A stretch of DNA of 56,297 nucleotides from Planctomycetaceae bacterium (lineage in GTDB: Bacteria; Planctomycetota; Planctomycetia; Pirellulales; Pirellulaceae). A model generated the notes under the pieces. It was given only the letters and a program-made list of their open reading frames with translations. It was not told where the DNA came from and made no database searches. A program made the position numbers and the translations under genes. This document shows, piece after piece, positions 36,066 to 44,876 of this stretch (the first letter of the stretch is position 1; every line of letters starts with the position of its first letter). The stretch is from assembly GCA_002724245.1 (NCBI GenBank), contig PBOG01000130.1, positions 1 to 56,297 on the forward strand, given 5' to 3'.

Positions 36066-37211
36066 TTACTTTGTATTCTTGGAGCGGAAGATCGTCGTTT
36101 TGGGGTGTGCCGCAATCCAGCCATACCATTCGGCTTGGAGGCCATAGAGAGGTGGTAAACGTTGTCCCTGGAAACGGCCCGCGGTGCACCTTCCATCACG
36201 ATCAAAGATCGCACCCGATTGTCGCTCACGTAACTGTCCGGATCGCGTTCGCTCAAATTCCAGAATCTCACCGCCTAGCAGCCTCTGGTGGCCGGCAGCA
36301 CTGCCGCTGCGACCGTCGAACAGAATGACGACAGGAATTTTTCCGACGGTGTCATTGATTACGCCACTAGCGAGTTGCCCGAGTTCGCTGAAAGGGTACG
36401 CTCGAGCATCTGAATTACTGACGACGCCGAACAAGAGGTCCGATTCGCCAAGACGGGGATCCGTATCCTGGACAGTGACTCTAAAATGGGGTGGAAGGCG
36501 AGTGCCTCCACGATGCGACGATTCCTTCGAAAAGTAATCAGCTTTTGTTGCAGGGTCGGGAACCATGACTTCAGTGTCTGGATGGTCTCGTTTCCATTCG
36601 AGCCAGAGAACATGACGGCATGGAATTGGTTTGAGTCGACCACCTTTCAGTGGCCCTTCAATGCACTCTCCCAGGAGGTGCAACCAATGTGAATTGGTGC
36701 CACGGTCATAAAGAACGGATGTGCCGTTCCAGATGCCATGGAACCCAAACATCAACCGCTTTCCCTGATAAGTGGGATCGAAACCGATCCCGGATGAGCA
36801 GATGATTCAGTACGTGACCGCGATCGGTTGTTTTCCGATCAGGTCATTGATTACGTGGTGATAGCATGTTGCTTGAAGCCCATAAGCACGGGCCTGGCCG
36901 TCTATCACAAAACCGAGAACTTCGTCGTCATCGGCTAAGAAATCAGCCTCTTCGGCGGAAACCAATTTTGGGAAGTCCGCGGGTAGAAATTTATCTTGAG
37001 ACCGATAGTAACGTTTTTCGTCTGCAAACCGGTTCTGTTGGGTGTCGTTGATCGGCGAAATAGTTTCAGTGGCTTGATTTGTATCGCCGTCGGCTAGATC
37101 AGTTGCCGCTGGTTGTTTCTGGCACCCACTTATTGCAATCAGGCAGACTAAGATCGTACGGGCAGCCAGTTGGGCTTTAGCTGCTAGTCTGACATAGCAG
37201 TGATTGCGCAT
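36066..37211 (-). CDS. Candidate selenoprotein: DUF3179 lipoprotein with in-frame TGA (Sec135)
   Basis: One uninterrupted reading frame from the ATG at 37211 to the TAA at 36066 encodes 381 residues if the single TGA at 36807-36809 is read as an amino acid. Upstream: a lipoprotein signal with Cys30 in an ISGC lipobox, then DUF3179 repeat 1 ending PIAVTY. The TGA follows, then IICSSG, with the same domain continuing (SVLYDRGTNSHW, LEWKRDHPDTEV). DUF3179 proteins usually read TYCPLC here, so the TGA replaces the first Cys of a CxxC, giving U135-x-x-C138. A hairpin of SECIS type follows the TGA (36774-36791). Nearby genes (ftsH, pepF, the LRR protein) end in TGA, so the code is standard. The alternative is a Cys-to-stop mutation or base error making a pseudogene. 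The function of DUF3179 is unknown. Confidence 0.8.
36774..36791 (-). promoter_or_regulatory. SECIS-like hairpin downstream of the in-frame TGA
   Basis: On the minus strand GGGATCG (36791-36785) pairs perfectly with CGATCCC (36780-36774) across the loop GTTT. The stem starts 16 bases and the loop 23 bases after the TGA, within the coding region. The known bacterial SECIS model is a stem a short distance after UGA with a small apical loop carrying G in its first two bases. This hairpin fits on position, stem length and the loop G. Confidence 0.7.
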
Positions 37212-37278
37212 GGGCGCTTTCTTGACTGGTGAATACGCCTGTTTCAATGAGCGGAATTCAAGAGTATGGGTTTAGGGT

Positions 37279-37307
37279 GTGCAGCAGGTGGTTCCTGCCT
37301 GCTGCAC
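37279..37307. terminator. Perfect 10-bp hairpin between BBP7 barrel gene and DUF3179 gene
   Basis: GTGCAGCAGG (37279-37288) pairs with CCTGCTGCAC (37298-37307) across nine bases. It lies 83 bases after the stop of the minus-strand barrel gene and about 70 bases before the DUF3179 start. No T-run follows on minus. It probably separates the two transcripts or forms a leader structure. Confidence 0.45.
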
Positions 37308-37389
37308 CGCCGTGGTACCATGTTGATGGTTGCGAACCACTCGAACTCATTTCCCAGTTTAGTACGCGGATGGTGCTTAGGGGGAAAAC

Positions 37390-38697
37390 TCAAAAATTCC
37401 AGCGCAGTCCGAATGTCAATCCTTGAGCCCAATAGTCGCGTGACTGAAATGTGAATAGAGGTCTTTGCTGTCCCAAGGCGGGATCGGCGAGATTGACAGC
37501 GAGATCGGGGTCGAGTTGTTCTGTGGGCTGCAGAACGTGTGGAAAAAAGACCAACGAGTAACCGATCGTTACATCAACGTGATGGCTGACCGAGTAAGTG
37601 CCGCGCAAGCTGATTTGTGGGATTACTGTGATCACGTTGCGCTCGTGGGTCCCGATGTTTGTGTTTCGGGTGAGTAGCCCCTGCGGGTCTATTATGGAAT
37701 TGGCCGAATCATTGATCACGGTTTGCCCAGTGAGTACGGCTCTTTGCCGCATATTCCCAAGCCCGAGTTTGAAGCTGCCGAAAATTGTGAAACAACCATA
37801 GTTCCAGTCACTTAATACACCGAGTTGGCCGCCGTGGAACTCATTTTGGGTTGTGATCGAGTCGAGTACTGAGAGGGTTGTCCCCGGCACGCGTAACTGG
37901 GAGGTACTCAGCGCCGTTGAATGGCTGCTGATTTCCAGGCTTCCATCAATGCGTGAGAACTGGTAGCCGCCAACCAGATCGCCCGGCGTACCTGCGTTGT
38001 GATGACCTGCTCGTCTCAGGTAGGCTTCGGCGATAATTAATGTGGAGGCGCCTTGGACTTCGATTTCCCCCGTTGCTTCATCAGGGAATGAAACGATAAG
38101 GGTGTCCATTGCGGCGGTTTGTCCGTCAGACACGTTGAGGAATGGGCGCGTCAAAATCGGTGTGGTAGTCGAGTCGGTAGCGTAGCCTAGCGAGGAATTT
38201 CCCAATGCCAGGAACGTGCCACCTATACCCACCTGTGGGCAGGTATTCAGCCAGTAACCGAAGTCAATTCGTCCTCCGGCAGTTGGCCCACTGACTTGTG
38301 AACGACCGCCGAGTCGTGTGGTCGTGGTGGGTTCATTTAACTGCCCCGCCTGGGAAAGGGGAGTGCCAGGAGGGCTCGTGGTGACCAGAGGTGGGAGAGC
38401 TTGCGGCTGGCGCCACATCAGGAGGAAGTCGACTTGCCCCCAGGACGGTGGTCGCGTGAATGGTTGGAGGCATCCGATAGGTGGGCCTGTGAACGAAACG
38501 TCAGCGAAGCCTGGCCCGATGGCGTCTAGAGTGTTTACAGCTGGGTCTTCTGCAAATACGGTTGGCGTTTCCACCAGGGGTGTGGTGGTCACTACCTCTT
38601 CGTCCGCAAATCCTGCCTCGTTGGTCAAAGCAATGCCGCATAGCAATGCACCTATCAGCGACCGAGCAAGCAAATCGTCCACTGCCAGCGTCCACAA
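37390..38697 (-). CDS. BBP7-family outer membrane beta-barrel protein
   Basis: The product is 435 residues. A hydrophobic signal segment (about 10-30) precedes a linker, and the domain proper starts near PSWGQVDFLLMWRQPQALPPLVTTSPP, the characteristic opening of the planctomycete BBP7 family. Alternating amphipathic strands with GYxL-type and GGxF patterns follow. The chain ends in Phe (GLRWNF), the C-terminal signal for BAM-dependent insertion. It is a structural or pore-forming outer-membrane protein. The start is uncertain: the longest frame begins with TTG at 38697, with GAGGAA about 14 bases upstream, and a GTG five codons later is possible. Confidence 0.88.
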   Translation of the reverse strand: MWTLAVDDLLARSLIGALLCGIALTNEAGFADEEVVTTTPLVETPTVFAEDPAVNTLDAIGPGFADVSFTGPPIGCLQPFTRPPSWGQVDFLLMWRQPQALPPLVTTSPPGTPLSQAGQLNEPTTTTRLGGRSQVSGPTAGGRIDFGYWLNTCPQVGIGGTFLALGNSSLGYATDSTTTPILTRPFLNVSDGQTAAMDTLIVSFPDEATGEIEVQGASTLIIAEAYLRRAGHHNAGTPGDLVGGYQFSRIDGSLEISSHSTALSTSQLRVPGTTLSVLDSITTQNEFHGGQLGVLSDWNYGCFTIFGSFKLGLGNMRQRAVLTGQTVINDSANSIIDPQGLLTRNTNIGTHERNVITVIPQISLRGTYSVSHHVDVTIGYSLVFFPHVLQPTEQLDPDLAVNLADPALGQQRPLFTFQSRDYWAQGLTFGLRWNF

Positions 38698-38825
38698 AGC
38701 GTTACGAAGATTCCTCGATACTGTGAACTTGTTTCGGTCAGTGGGGAAGTGTCGGTTAAGTTAACTTGGTATTCCGGGGAGAGTTTGACGACTTTCCCGA
38801 AAGCTAGCACTGCTTACCTCGCGTG

Positions 38826-41165
38826 CTACTCTGCTGAGGTGATTTCAATTTCCAACTTTCCCGCAGAAGCCTGCTCAGCAAATTTGGCGATCCGCGTCTC
38901 TGCCGGCAATTCGACACTGTATTTGCCAGGCTTGATCTCTGGGCCTGTTTGAATCGGTACCTCGACTTCTGTTTGCCCAGGAGCCAGCACAATTTCTTCT
39001 GGCAATTGAATGCCTTCGACTTTGGAGGGCCGAATTGTAAATGCACCGTCAAAAGGTTTCAGGCGGTTTGCAAGAACGCGCACTTTAGCAGTTTGTCCTG
39101 GACTTAGTTTTAGTTGAGACGGTTCGACTGTCGGCTGAAATGCCACACGAGTATCCAGATAGAATACCCGCGTGAGATTGATGGTTCGTGTCCCGTCTTT
39201 GGCGGTCGCTGTGATGGTCACGCGATGCCGGGTGGTTGCCGTGTCGACAACAGAGCTTAGTTTAGCCATCACGGTGCCCTGCTCTGTTGTTGCAGCAGGT
39301 ATTGTGGCAATGATTTTTGGTTGCCGCAGCCTGTCATATTCCAGCTGACCCCCGCGCGCAACCAATTCAATTGGTTCAGAATATGATTCGGACCGACGCG
39401 TTTTGATTGGAAAATGGGTGAACACGTAACGCGGCAGAAGGACTTCGCTTTCGGGAAGTTCAAAATCAAACGGCGCGGGTGGTGTTACGACAATCGCGAT
39501 CCGATCGGTGAGTGTTGCCGGCAGACGTCGTTGATCTTCACGCAGTTCGAAAGGTTCTCCATGGGGCCCGCGGCCTGTTGGAAGTCGGTCAATTAAGGGT
39601 TGCGTACGGGCGTGGGTTTGAATGGTTCTTTCTGCGGATTTTACGGAAGCGACAACCTGAAGTGTATAGACCCCAGTGGGGACCGTCTCATCGACATCGA
39701 GAATGCCATCGAGCAGGTTGACATTGGCGGGGATCGATGAGGTCCTCAAGCGAATGCCGCTGGGAGCGCCAGCGAGGCTTAATTCTAATGGCCCGTCGTA
39801 TTGTGTCCGTTTGAGTTTAAGCGGTAGCGGTTGCCATGTTCCTTGCGGTACCGCAATCCGGCCAATTTCACTTTCCAGTTCGACATGTGGCTGTACAACG
39901 CTGACTTCAATGCGATAGACAAATGCTGAGCCGCCGGCTCGCAGCACATCGCCAACCTGTAGCACGTAATTCCCATCTGCGGGGGGGGTAAAAGTAAATG
40001 TGGCGTCTTCATATCCGGAGTCGTCGACCTGCTTGAGCGATTTTCCATCGACTCCAAATAGACTCAATTCAAGGTCCGCTGCGGAGCCAATGTTTCGTGT
40101 TTGCGCACAGAACTTCAGTTTTTGACCCTTCTTCAAAGCCAGACGAAAGTAGTCCCAGTCATTTTCCTTACTGATAATGCCGTGTAAGTTGCACGGTGCT
40201 GTTGCGGTAGTGGCTTGAGGGCGGTCGTCGTTTGGTTCGACTTCGATCACATTGGGTAGCGTTGAGAATGAAAGTGGCAGCCACGCAGAGCCTTCATCCT
40301 GATTCCTCCGCAAACCGAAGAAAAAGGGAGCTGTTTGTTTTTTGAATGCCGTAAATGAGAAGGTGCGCGGAGCGTCTTCCACTTGTGGGAAGTTGACCTG
40401 GGATTGTCCGCTTGGGGGTACCGTGGAAGGGAACGCAACACGTGCCACAGGAAAGCGGCCAATTCGAAGCGAGTATGTCCAGTGATTCGAACCGTGGTAA
40501 CGTGAGTCGTGCACCTTGGCTACATAAGTACCAGCTTCAGCGAAGGTGTGCTCGAACCGACAATCGAAAAACAGCCCGACGTCGTTGTCACGGTCCACGA
40601 CAAAGCGGCCATTGGCATCGAGGATAGAGATTACGGGATCGAATGCCTTGCCGAGCCGGCTTCCTACCACCTCAAACGAGACACGTTGGTCACGCTCGAC
40701 ACGAAATGAAAAACAATCCACATCCGTTGCGCCGCAGGCGGCGCTTACCGCCACAGGAAGGTTGATGTGCTGGGCAGTTGCGGGTTCATTATTGGGCAAC
40801 TGTGGTTGCGAGAATTCTACTTCTTCAGCTTGGGGGAGGTCATCGATCGCAAACAAATGGACGTTGCTCAGGCCATTCTGGGTTGCTAATCGCAAGCCAT
40901 AGAGTCCCAGTGGGGCATCGTGCGGTACAAAAACGTCAAAGACCGCTTGATGCTCAGTGCTTGCGGTTGCTAGTGTCAGTTTGAGTTGCGGTCCGAGGGA
41001 GGTCCAGAGTGAGGTTGCGCCGGCTAAATTGGAACCGGAAAGTACCACTCGAGAAATTCGCCCGCGCTGAAGAGCGGGTGGAAAGATTTTCTCGACAAAC
41101 ACCTGGCCAAAACCGTTTTGGCTTCCAATCACCAGCAGGAGCAATACTAGAGCCTGACGCGTCAT
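38826..41165 (-). CDS. Secreted PPC (pre-peptidase C-terminal) domain protein
   Basis: The protein has 779 residues from the ATG at 41165, which has AAGGA eight bases upstream; an earlier in-frame start adds ten residues. A signal peptide (about 1-20, ending GFG) comes first. An IPT/Ig-like domain follows (IFPPALQRGRISRVVLSGSNL). Then come two PPC domains: about 125-235 (DVDCFSFRVERDQRVSFEV) and about 315-420 (EVEPNDDRPQATT, then NDWDYFRLALKKGQKL). Several Ig-like strand-rich modules complete the chain to residue 779. No peptidase or other catalytic domain is attached. It is a periplasmic or surface adhesion/binding protein. It lies upstream of the barrel gene on the same strand, with a 128-base gap. 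Confidence 0.85.
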   Translation of the reverse strand: MTRQALVLLLLVIGSQNGFGQVFVEKIFPPALQRGRISRVVLSGSNLAGATSLWTSLGPQLKLTLATASTEHQAVFDVFVPHDAPLGLYGLRLATQNGLSNVHLFAIDDLPQAEEVEFSQPQLPNNEPATAQHINLPVAVSAACGATDVDCFSFRVERDQRVSFEVVGSRLGKAFDPVISILDANGRFVVDRDNDVGLFFDCRFEHTFAEAGTYVAKVHDSRYHGSNHWTYSLRIGRFPVARVAFPSTVPPSGQSQVNFPQVEDAPRTFSFTAFKKQTAPFFFGLRRNQDEGSAWLPLSFSTLPNVIEVEPNDDRPQATTATAPCNLHGIISKENDWDYFRLALKKGQKLKFCAQTRNIGSAADLELSLFGVDGKSLKQVDDSGYEDATFTFTPPADGNYVLQVGDVLRAGGSAFVYRIEVSVVQPHVELESEIGRIAVPQGTWQPLPLKLKRTQYDGPLELSLAGAPSGIRLRTSSIPANVNLLDGILDVDETVPTGVYTLQVVASVKSAERTIQTHARTQPLIDRLPTGRGPHGEPFELREDQRRLPATLTDRIAIVVTPPAPFDFELPESEVLLPRYVFTHFPIKTRRSESYSEPIELVARGGQLEYDRLRQPKIIATIPAATTEQGTVMAKLSSVVDTATTRHRVTITATAKDGTRTINLTRVFYLDTRVAFQPTVEPSQLKLSPGQTAKVRVLANRLKPFDGAFTIRPSKVEGIQLPEEIVLAPGQTEVEVPIQTGPEIKPGKYSVELPAETRIAKFAEQASAGKLEIEITSAE

Positions 41166-41470
41166 TCTAGGTTCCTTTAACTTGCGAACCGTCACCCACT
41201 TTAGATTTGCCTTTTTTGCCAGACTTTATCTTACCGCCTGGGGACAATGATTGGAACCTAATCTTGGGGTGTGCTGGACCTGACACGGGGGTGTTGTGAA
41301 GTGATTTTTGTCCGATTGTCGAGTTGCAGTTGGCACGTTAGCATCTGTGCAACGTGGCGCCAGAATGGTGTGTTGCCTGCGCCCGCTGCTACGCGAAACG
41401 ACATGCGTTCTTTGTTGTGCTGAGTGTGTTGTTTTGAGTATTGGTGGCGATTCTATTTGAGGGGGCCCTC
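41166..41470. other. Divergent intergenic region (305 bases)
   Basis: It separates the minus-strand PPC protein gene from the plus-strand opine-dehydrogenase-like gene and must hold promoters for both. A possible plus promoter is TTGTCG (41316-41321), a 17-base spacer, and TAGCAT (41339-41344). No gene is seen. Confidence 0.4.
41316..41344 (+). promoter_or_regulatory. Possible sigma-70-type promoter
   Basis: TTGTCG and TAGCAT are separated by exactly 17 bases, about 125 bases before the downstream ATG. Each box matches the consensus in four of six positions, so the call is weak. Confidence 0.22.
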
Positions 41471-42553
41471 ATGTCCGGAAGTCTCACGGTATTAGGTGGC
41501 GGTAATACGGCTTTTGCGGTGGCGGCAAATCTAACGTTGGCAGGAGCCGACGTAACGCTTTGTGAGCTGCCAGAATTCGAGCAGATGGTTGCCCCCATTC
41601 GAGAAGATCGCCAGATCACATTAGAGGGAGTGGCTCGCCAAGGTGTGGCGAAGATCAAGCATGTTACCACTGACTTTGCCGCTGCGCTTCGTGAAAATGA
41701 ATTGAATCTGTTAATTGTACCTTCGTATGCCCATCGCGCTTTTGCGGAAGCTTGTGCCGGCCACCTTGGCGCGGGACAAATCCTGGTATTGATGCCAGGA
41801 AATATGGGGAGTCTGCAAATGGCCCGAATTTTTCGGGAACGAGGTGGCGCGGACGGACTGATACTTGCTGAAACTGACACGGCACCCTATGTCTGTCGGA
41901 AAACTTCTGCGACAACTGCTACGATTTGGGGGGTCGTCAATGGCATGGGGCTGGGAGCCCTGCCCGGTGCGCAGGGGCTTCAAGTGCAAAGGGCACTGGA
42001 GCCGTGGTTTCCCGGTGTACAGCTCTACCCACATGTTGTTGCTTGTGGGTTGGCCGCAATGAATCCCGTTGTCCATCCCGCAGGCGTGCTAATGAATGCG
42101 GGACGCATTGAATACGCACGTGGGGAATTTTTCTTTTATCAAGAAGGTGTGATGCCCGGTGTGTGTCGCGTTATTCAGGCTGTCGATCAAGAACGACTGG
42201 CAATTGGTCGTGTGCTAGAGGTTGAATTATCGCCTGTTGCGGAATCATTTCACGCAGCTGGCTTTGGGCCTCGTGGTGATCTGTGGTCCACTATTAATGG
42301 CAGCCGCATGCTTACGCAACTACGCGCGCCTGGCAAACTAGAGAGTCGTTGGCTGACCGAAGATGTACCTTACGGTTTGGCAAGTTGGGCGCTGTTGGGT
42401 GAACAGCTTGGTGTCCCGTGTCCAACCATGAGATCGTTGGTTGATTTAACGTCCATTATGCTCGCGGAGGACCTTTGGTCCCAAGCGCGTACGATGGAGG
42501 AACTGGGGATTGCCGAGATGGACGCAACTTTGTTGCTGGAACGAACCAGTTAA
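41471..42553 (+). CDS. NAD/NADP octopine/opine dehydrogenase family protein
   Basis: The product is 360 residues from the ATG at 41471, preceded by GAGGGGG. The N-terminal Rossmann domain opens with LTVLGGGNTAFAVAANLTLAG. The C-terminal helical domain of the octopine DH type carries the conserved MNPVVHPAGVLMNAGRIE, whose His is the expected catalytic residue. Such enzymes reductively condense an amino acid with a 2-oxoacid, or act on related substrates. The ketopantoate reductase-like fold is shared, but the NPVVHP motif points to the opine group. It is a single gene on plus; the convergent NRDE gene follows. The substrate is unknown. Confidence 0.88.
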   Translation: MSGSLTVLGGGNTAFAVAANLTLAGADVTLCELPEFEQMVAPIREDRQITLEGVARQGVAKIKHVTTDFAAALRENELNLLIVPSYAHRAFAEACAGHLGAGQILVLMPGNMGSLQMARIFRERGGADGLILAETDTAPYVCRKTSATTATIWGVVNGMGLGALPGAQGLQVQRALEPWFPGVQLYPHVVACGLAAMNPVVHPAGVLMNAGRIEYARGEFFFYQEGVMPGVCRVIQAVDQERLAIGRVLEVELSPVAESFHAAGFGPRGDLWSTINGSRMLTQLRAPGKLESRWLTEDVPYGLASWALLGEQLGVPCPTMRSLVDLTSIMLAEDLWSQARTMEELGIAEMDATLLLERTS

Positions 42554-42665
42554 ACCGGCCGCTTGCGATTGACTGGTTTCTGACCACCAGGCTGGGGCGC
42601 GGGCCGGGCCTGCGCAGACGTACCGCACTGCACAGCGTATCCGGTGTTTGCGCCAATATCAGGCA

Positions 42666-43442
42666 CTAACGTACCTTGACCTGGGATCGGGTTTCACGAA
42701 TACCTCTGCTCAGGATGTCGCGCAGGAGCGGGGAAAAATCTTCGAATTTTGTCTGGTCAGGTGCGCCAGAGGCATATTGATAGATTGCGTCGCGTGGTTT
42801 CATCCCGAGGGAAAGCAGTGTCGAACTGACAGTGCCCCGATTTTGGCCACGAATGACCATGCTCGGCCGACCTGGCGGTGATGGAGCACGGGCAAATACT
42901 TTGCTGGCAACCGCCAGGAATTTGACCGGTGAATCAAGCGTCTGCAGGCTCAATAGCCGGTGTGCCATTTGAACGCGTTGGTCGCGGGGGTTGTCAACAT
43001 CGCTATTACTAATAATGCTCAGTCCCTCTTCCAGCGGCGCTGCTTCTAGCTCGTCGCCAGCATGAATCACCCAGCCGCTTTCGCTGTCGGCGATGACGAA
43101 GTTCGCACCGGCGTAATTGCCTGTATGCAACTCTTCCATCGCTAAATCTACCGCCAGCCGAGCCGATGCTGAACGGAGGAGATCACGACATAGCAAGCCA
43201 CGGGAGCGTGGCGAGGAAGAAACAAACAGCTTGGGTCGATTACAGACTCCGACAAACATTCCGTGCTGATTGACACCCAGCCAGGTGCCGCCAGCTACCT
43301 GATCGGCACAGGCCAGAACTCGTGGTTTGCCAGATTGAATGGAGGGGGCACTCGTGGGGCGGTCGTAATGTTCCTCGCGATTGCATGCCACCAAAATGGG
43401 GGATTCAGGGACGAGCTGATATTGGATTGCCAGGAGGCACAT
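42666..43442 (-). CDS. NRDE (TANGO2-like) family protein
   Basis: The start is the ATG at 43442, giving MCLLAIQYQLVPESPILVAC followed by NREE. NRDE proteins begin with Met-Cys and use Cys2 as a putative Ntn-hydrolase nucleophile, so the upstream 94 open codons are not coding for this protein. The NRDE-like motif appears as NREEHYDRP. GTWLGVNQHGMFVGVCNRP and SNSDVDNPRDQR follow in the usual order. The product is 258 residues and cytoplasmic. The family function is unclear; eukaryotic TANGO2 is linked to heme and lipid handling. Confidence 0.88.
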   Translation of the reverse strand: MCLLAIQYQLVPESPILVACNREEHYDRPTSAPSIQSGKPRVLACADQVAGGTWLGVNQHGMFVGVCNRPKLFVSSSPRSRGLLCRDLLRSASARLAVDLAMEELHTGNYAGANFVIADSESGWVIHAGDELEAAPLEEGLSIISNSDVDNPRDQRVQMAHRLLSLQTLDSPVKFLAVASKVFARAPSPPGRPSMVIRGQNRGTVSSTLLSLGMKPRDAIYQYASGAPDQTKFEDFSPLLRDILSRGIRETRSQVKVR

Positions 43443-43689
43443 ATGCGTTTTCGGGGTTGGTAGTATCAGTTGGCGAACCGGAGCAGCTGCCAAGCAGGTG
43501 CTTAACAAGAGACCCAATTTATTCTGTTTCAGAGCGCTCCAACACCCCTCTATAGAGCTGTGTAAAGTGATTACGGTTAGATACGACCTTGAGCATGTTC
43601 CAGGAAACCGATAGGCTGGCATCCGAGGGCACCTAAGTTTCATCCAGTTAACGTATTGCGTCATTAAAACAGTGGCAAAGGAGTCTCTT

Positions 43690-44802
43690 GTGAACGGTCT
43701 GAGTCCGGTCAGAATTGCGATCATTGGCGCCGGTGCAGTCAGCGACTATCACCACGTTCCTGGAATTCGGCTTGACCCCAGGGCTGAATTAGTCGCCGCC
43801 TGTGACGCAGACGCGGATTTACTTCGTCGCCGCCAGGATGAATGGCAGATAGATAATGTAACCACCGATTATCAAAGTATTTGTGATGATCCAGGGATCG
43901 ATGCGGTAATTCTGGCTACACCCAATTTTACCCATCACCCGATGACGCTGGCCGCTGCCCAAGCAGGCAAGCACGTGATGTGCGAAAAACCACTAGGACT
44001 GAATGCCCCGCAGGTCCGAGAAATGTATCACGCAGCGCGGGACGCCCAGATTACGCACATGACGGCTTTTACCTATCGTTTTGCTCCAGCGATGCGTTAT
44101 CTTCGCCACCTTCTTAAGAGCGGAGATCTTGGTGATCCGCGCCATTTTCGCAGCCAGCGTTTTCTCGACCTGCCAGAGACCAGTTGGGCTTGGCGGCAAT
44201 ACAAGGATCGCGCAGGCGCTGGCGACTTGTTTGATATGACGATCCATCGGATTGACTTTGCGATCGACCTGCTCGGTCCGATTCATCGACTTTGTGGTGC
44301 AGTCGCCCGTTTTGCGGATCGCGATGTGACGGCGGATGGAAAACCTTGTCCGCCTTCGGATGTAGACGACTGGTCGAGTCTGATCGCCGAATTTGAGAAT
44401 GGCTGTATGGGCGTTTGGGAGGGCACGACTCTAGCTAAAGGTTATCATCGCGGTGGTTTTGGCCATGAATGGGCGGAAATCAACGGCTCGGAGATGTCTG
44501 CGGTGTACCGTTTACACGAACCGAATGAGATCCTGCTTGGCAAGACCGGTGATGATCTTCATTCCGAACCGGTTCCAGAACCATTTCTAAAGCCGTCGGA
44601 CAGCCCTCGGAATCCCAGTGATGGCGAGGCTGCGACAGTTTTCCGGTATGACCTGGTCTGGGAATTTGTTTCGGCCATCCTTGAAAACCGTGCCGCGGTC
44701 CCGAGTTTTTATGACGGGCTGCGTGCGCAGGTTATTGCTGATAGCGTACTCGCGTCTCACTCTGAGGGGCGCTGGGTCGAGATTCCCGACGAACCGCAAT
44801 AA
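43690..44802 (+). CDS. Gfo/Idh/MocA family oxidoreductase
   Basis: The start is a GTG at 43690, chosen because AAAGGAG (43677-43683) sits six bases upstream. The product is 370 residues. A Rossmann domain (VRIAIIGAGAVSDYHHVPGI) is followed by the family motif CEKPLGLNAPQVREM, where EKP supplies the cofactor-contacting Lys. The GFO/IDH alpha/beta C-terminal half contains AGAGDLFDMTIHRIDFAIDLLG, with the catalytic Asp/His pair. It is an NAD(P)-dependent dehydrogenase, probably on a sugar or inositol. No signal peptide is visible, so it is cytoplasmic. The substrate is undetermined. Confidence 0.93.
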   Translation: MNGLSPVRIAIIGAGAVSDYHHVPGIRLDPRAELVAACDADADLLRRRQDEWQIDNVTTDYQSICDDPGIDAVILATPNFTHHPMTLAAAQAGKHVMCEKPLGLNAPQVREMYHAARDAQITHMTAFTYRFAPAMRYLRHLLKSGDLGDPRHFRSQRFLDLPETSWAWRQYKDRAGAGDLFDMTIHRIDFAIDLLGPIHRLCGAVARFADRDVTADGKPCPPSDVDDWSSLIAEFENGCMGVWEGTTLAKGYHRGGFGHEWAEINGSEMSAVYRLHEPNEILLGKTGDDLHSEPVPEPFLKPSDSPRNPSDGEAATVFRYDLVWEFVSAILENRAAVPSFYDGLRAQVIADSVLASHSEGRWVEIPDEPQ

Positions 44803-44876
44803 TAATGAGGTTCTAGTACGCCCTATCTGTTATATTGACCGCTGTTCCACGTAACTCCAAGGAATTCTGAATCCCG

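Noticed and set aside
36066-37247. Two separate genes or a frameshifted pseudogene at the DUF3179 locus
   Set aside because: Both halves lie in the same frame with only one TGA between them; no frame change is needed. The second half lacks a start with a ribosome site, and the domain is complete only when both halves are joined.
42666-43724. 94-residue N-terminal extension of the NRDE protein
   Set aside because: NRDE proteins start Met-Cys with Cys2 as the expected nucleophile; the extension also overlaps the start of the divergent oxidoreductase gene.
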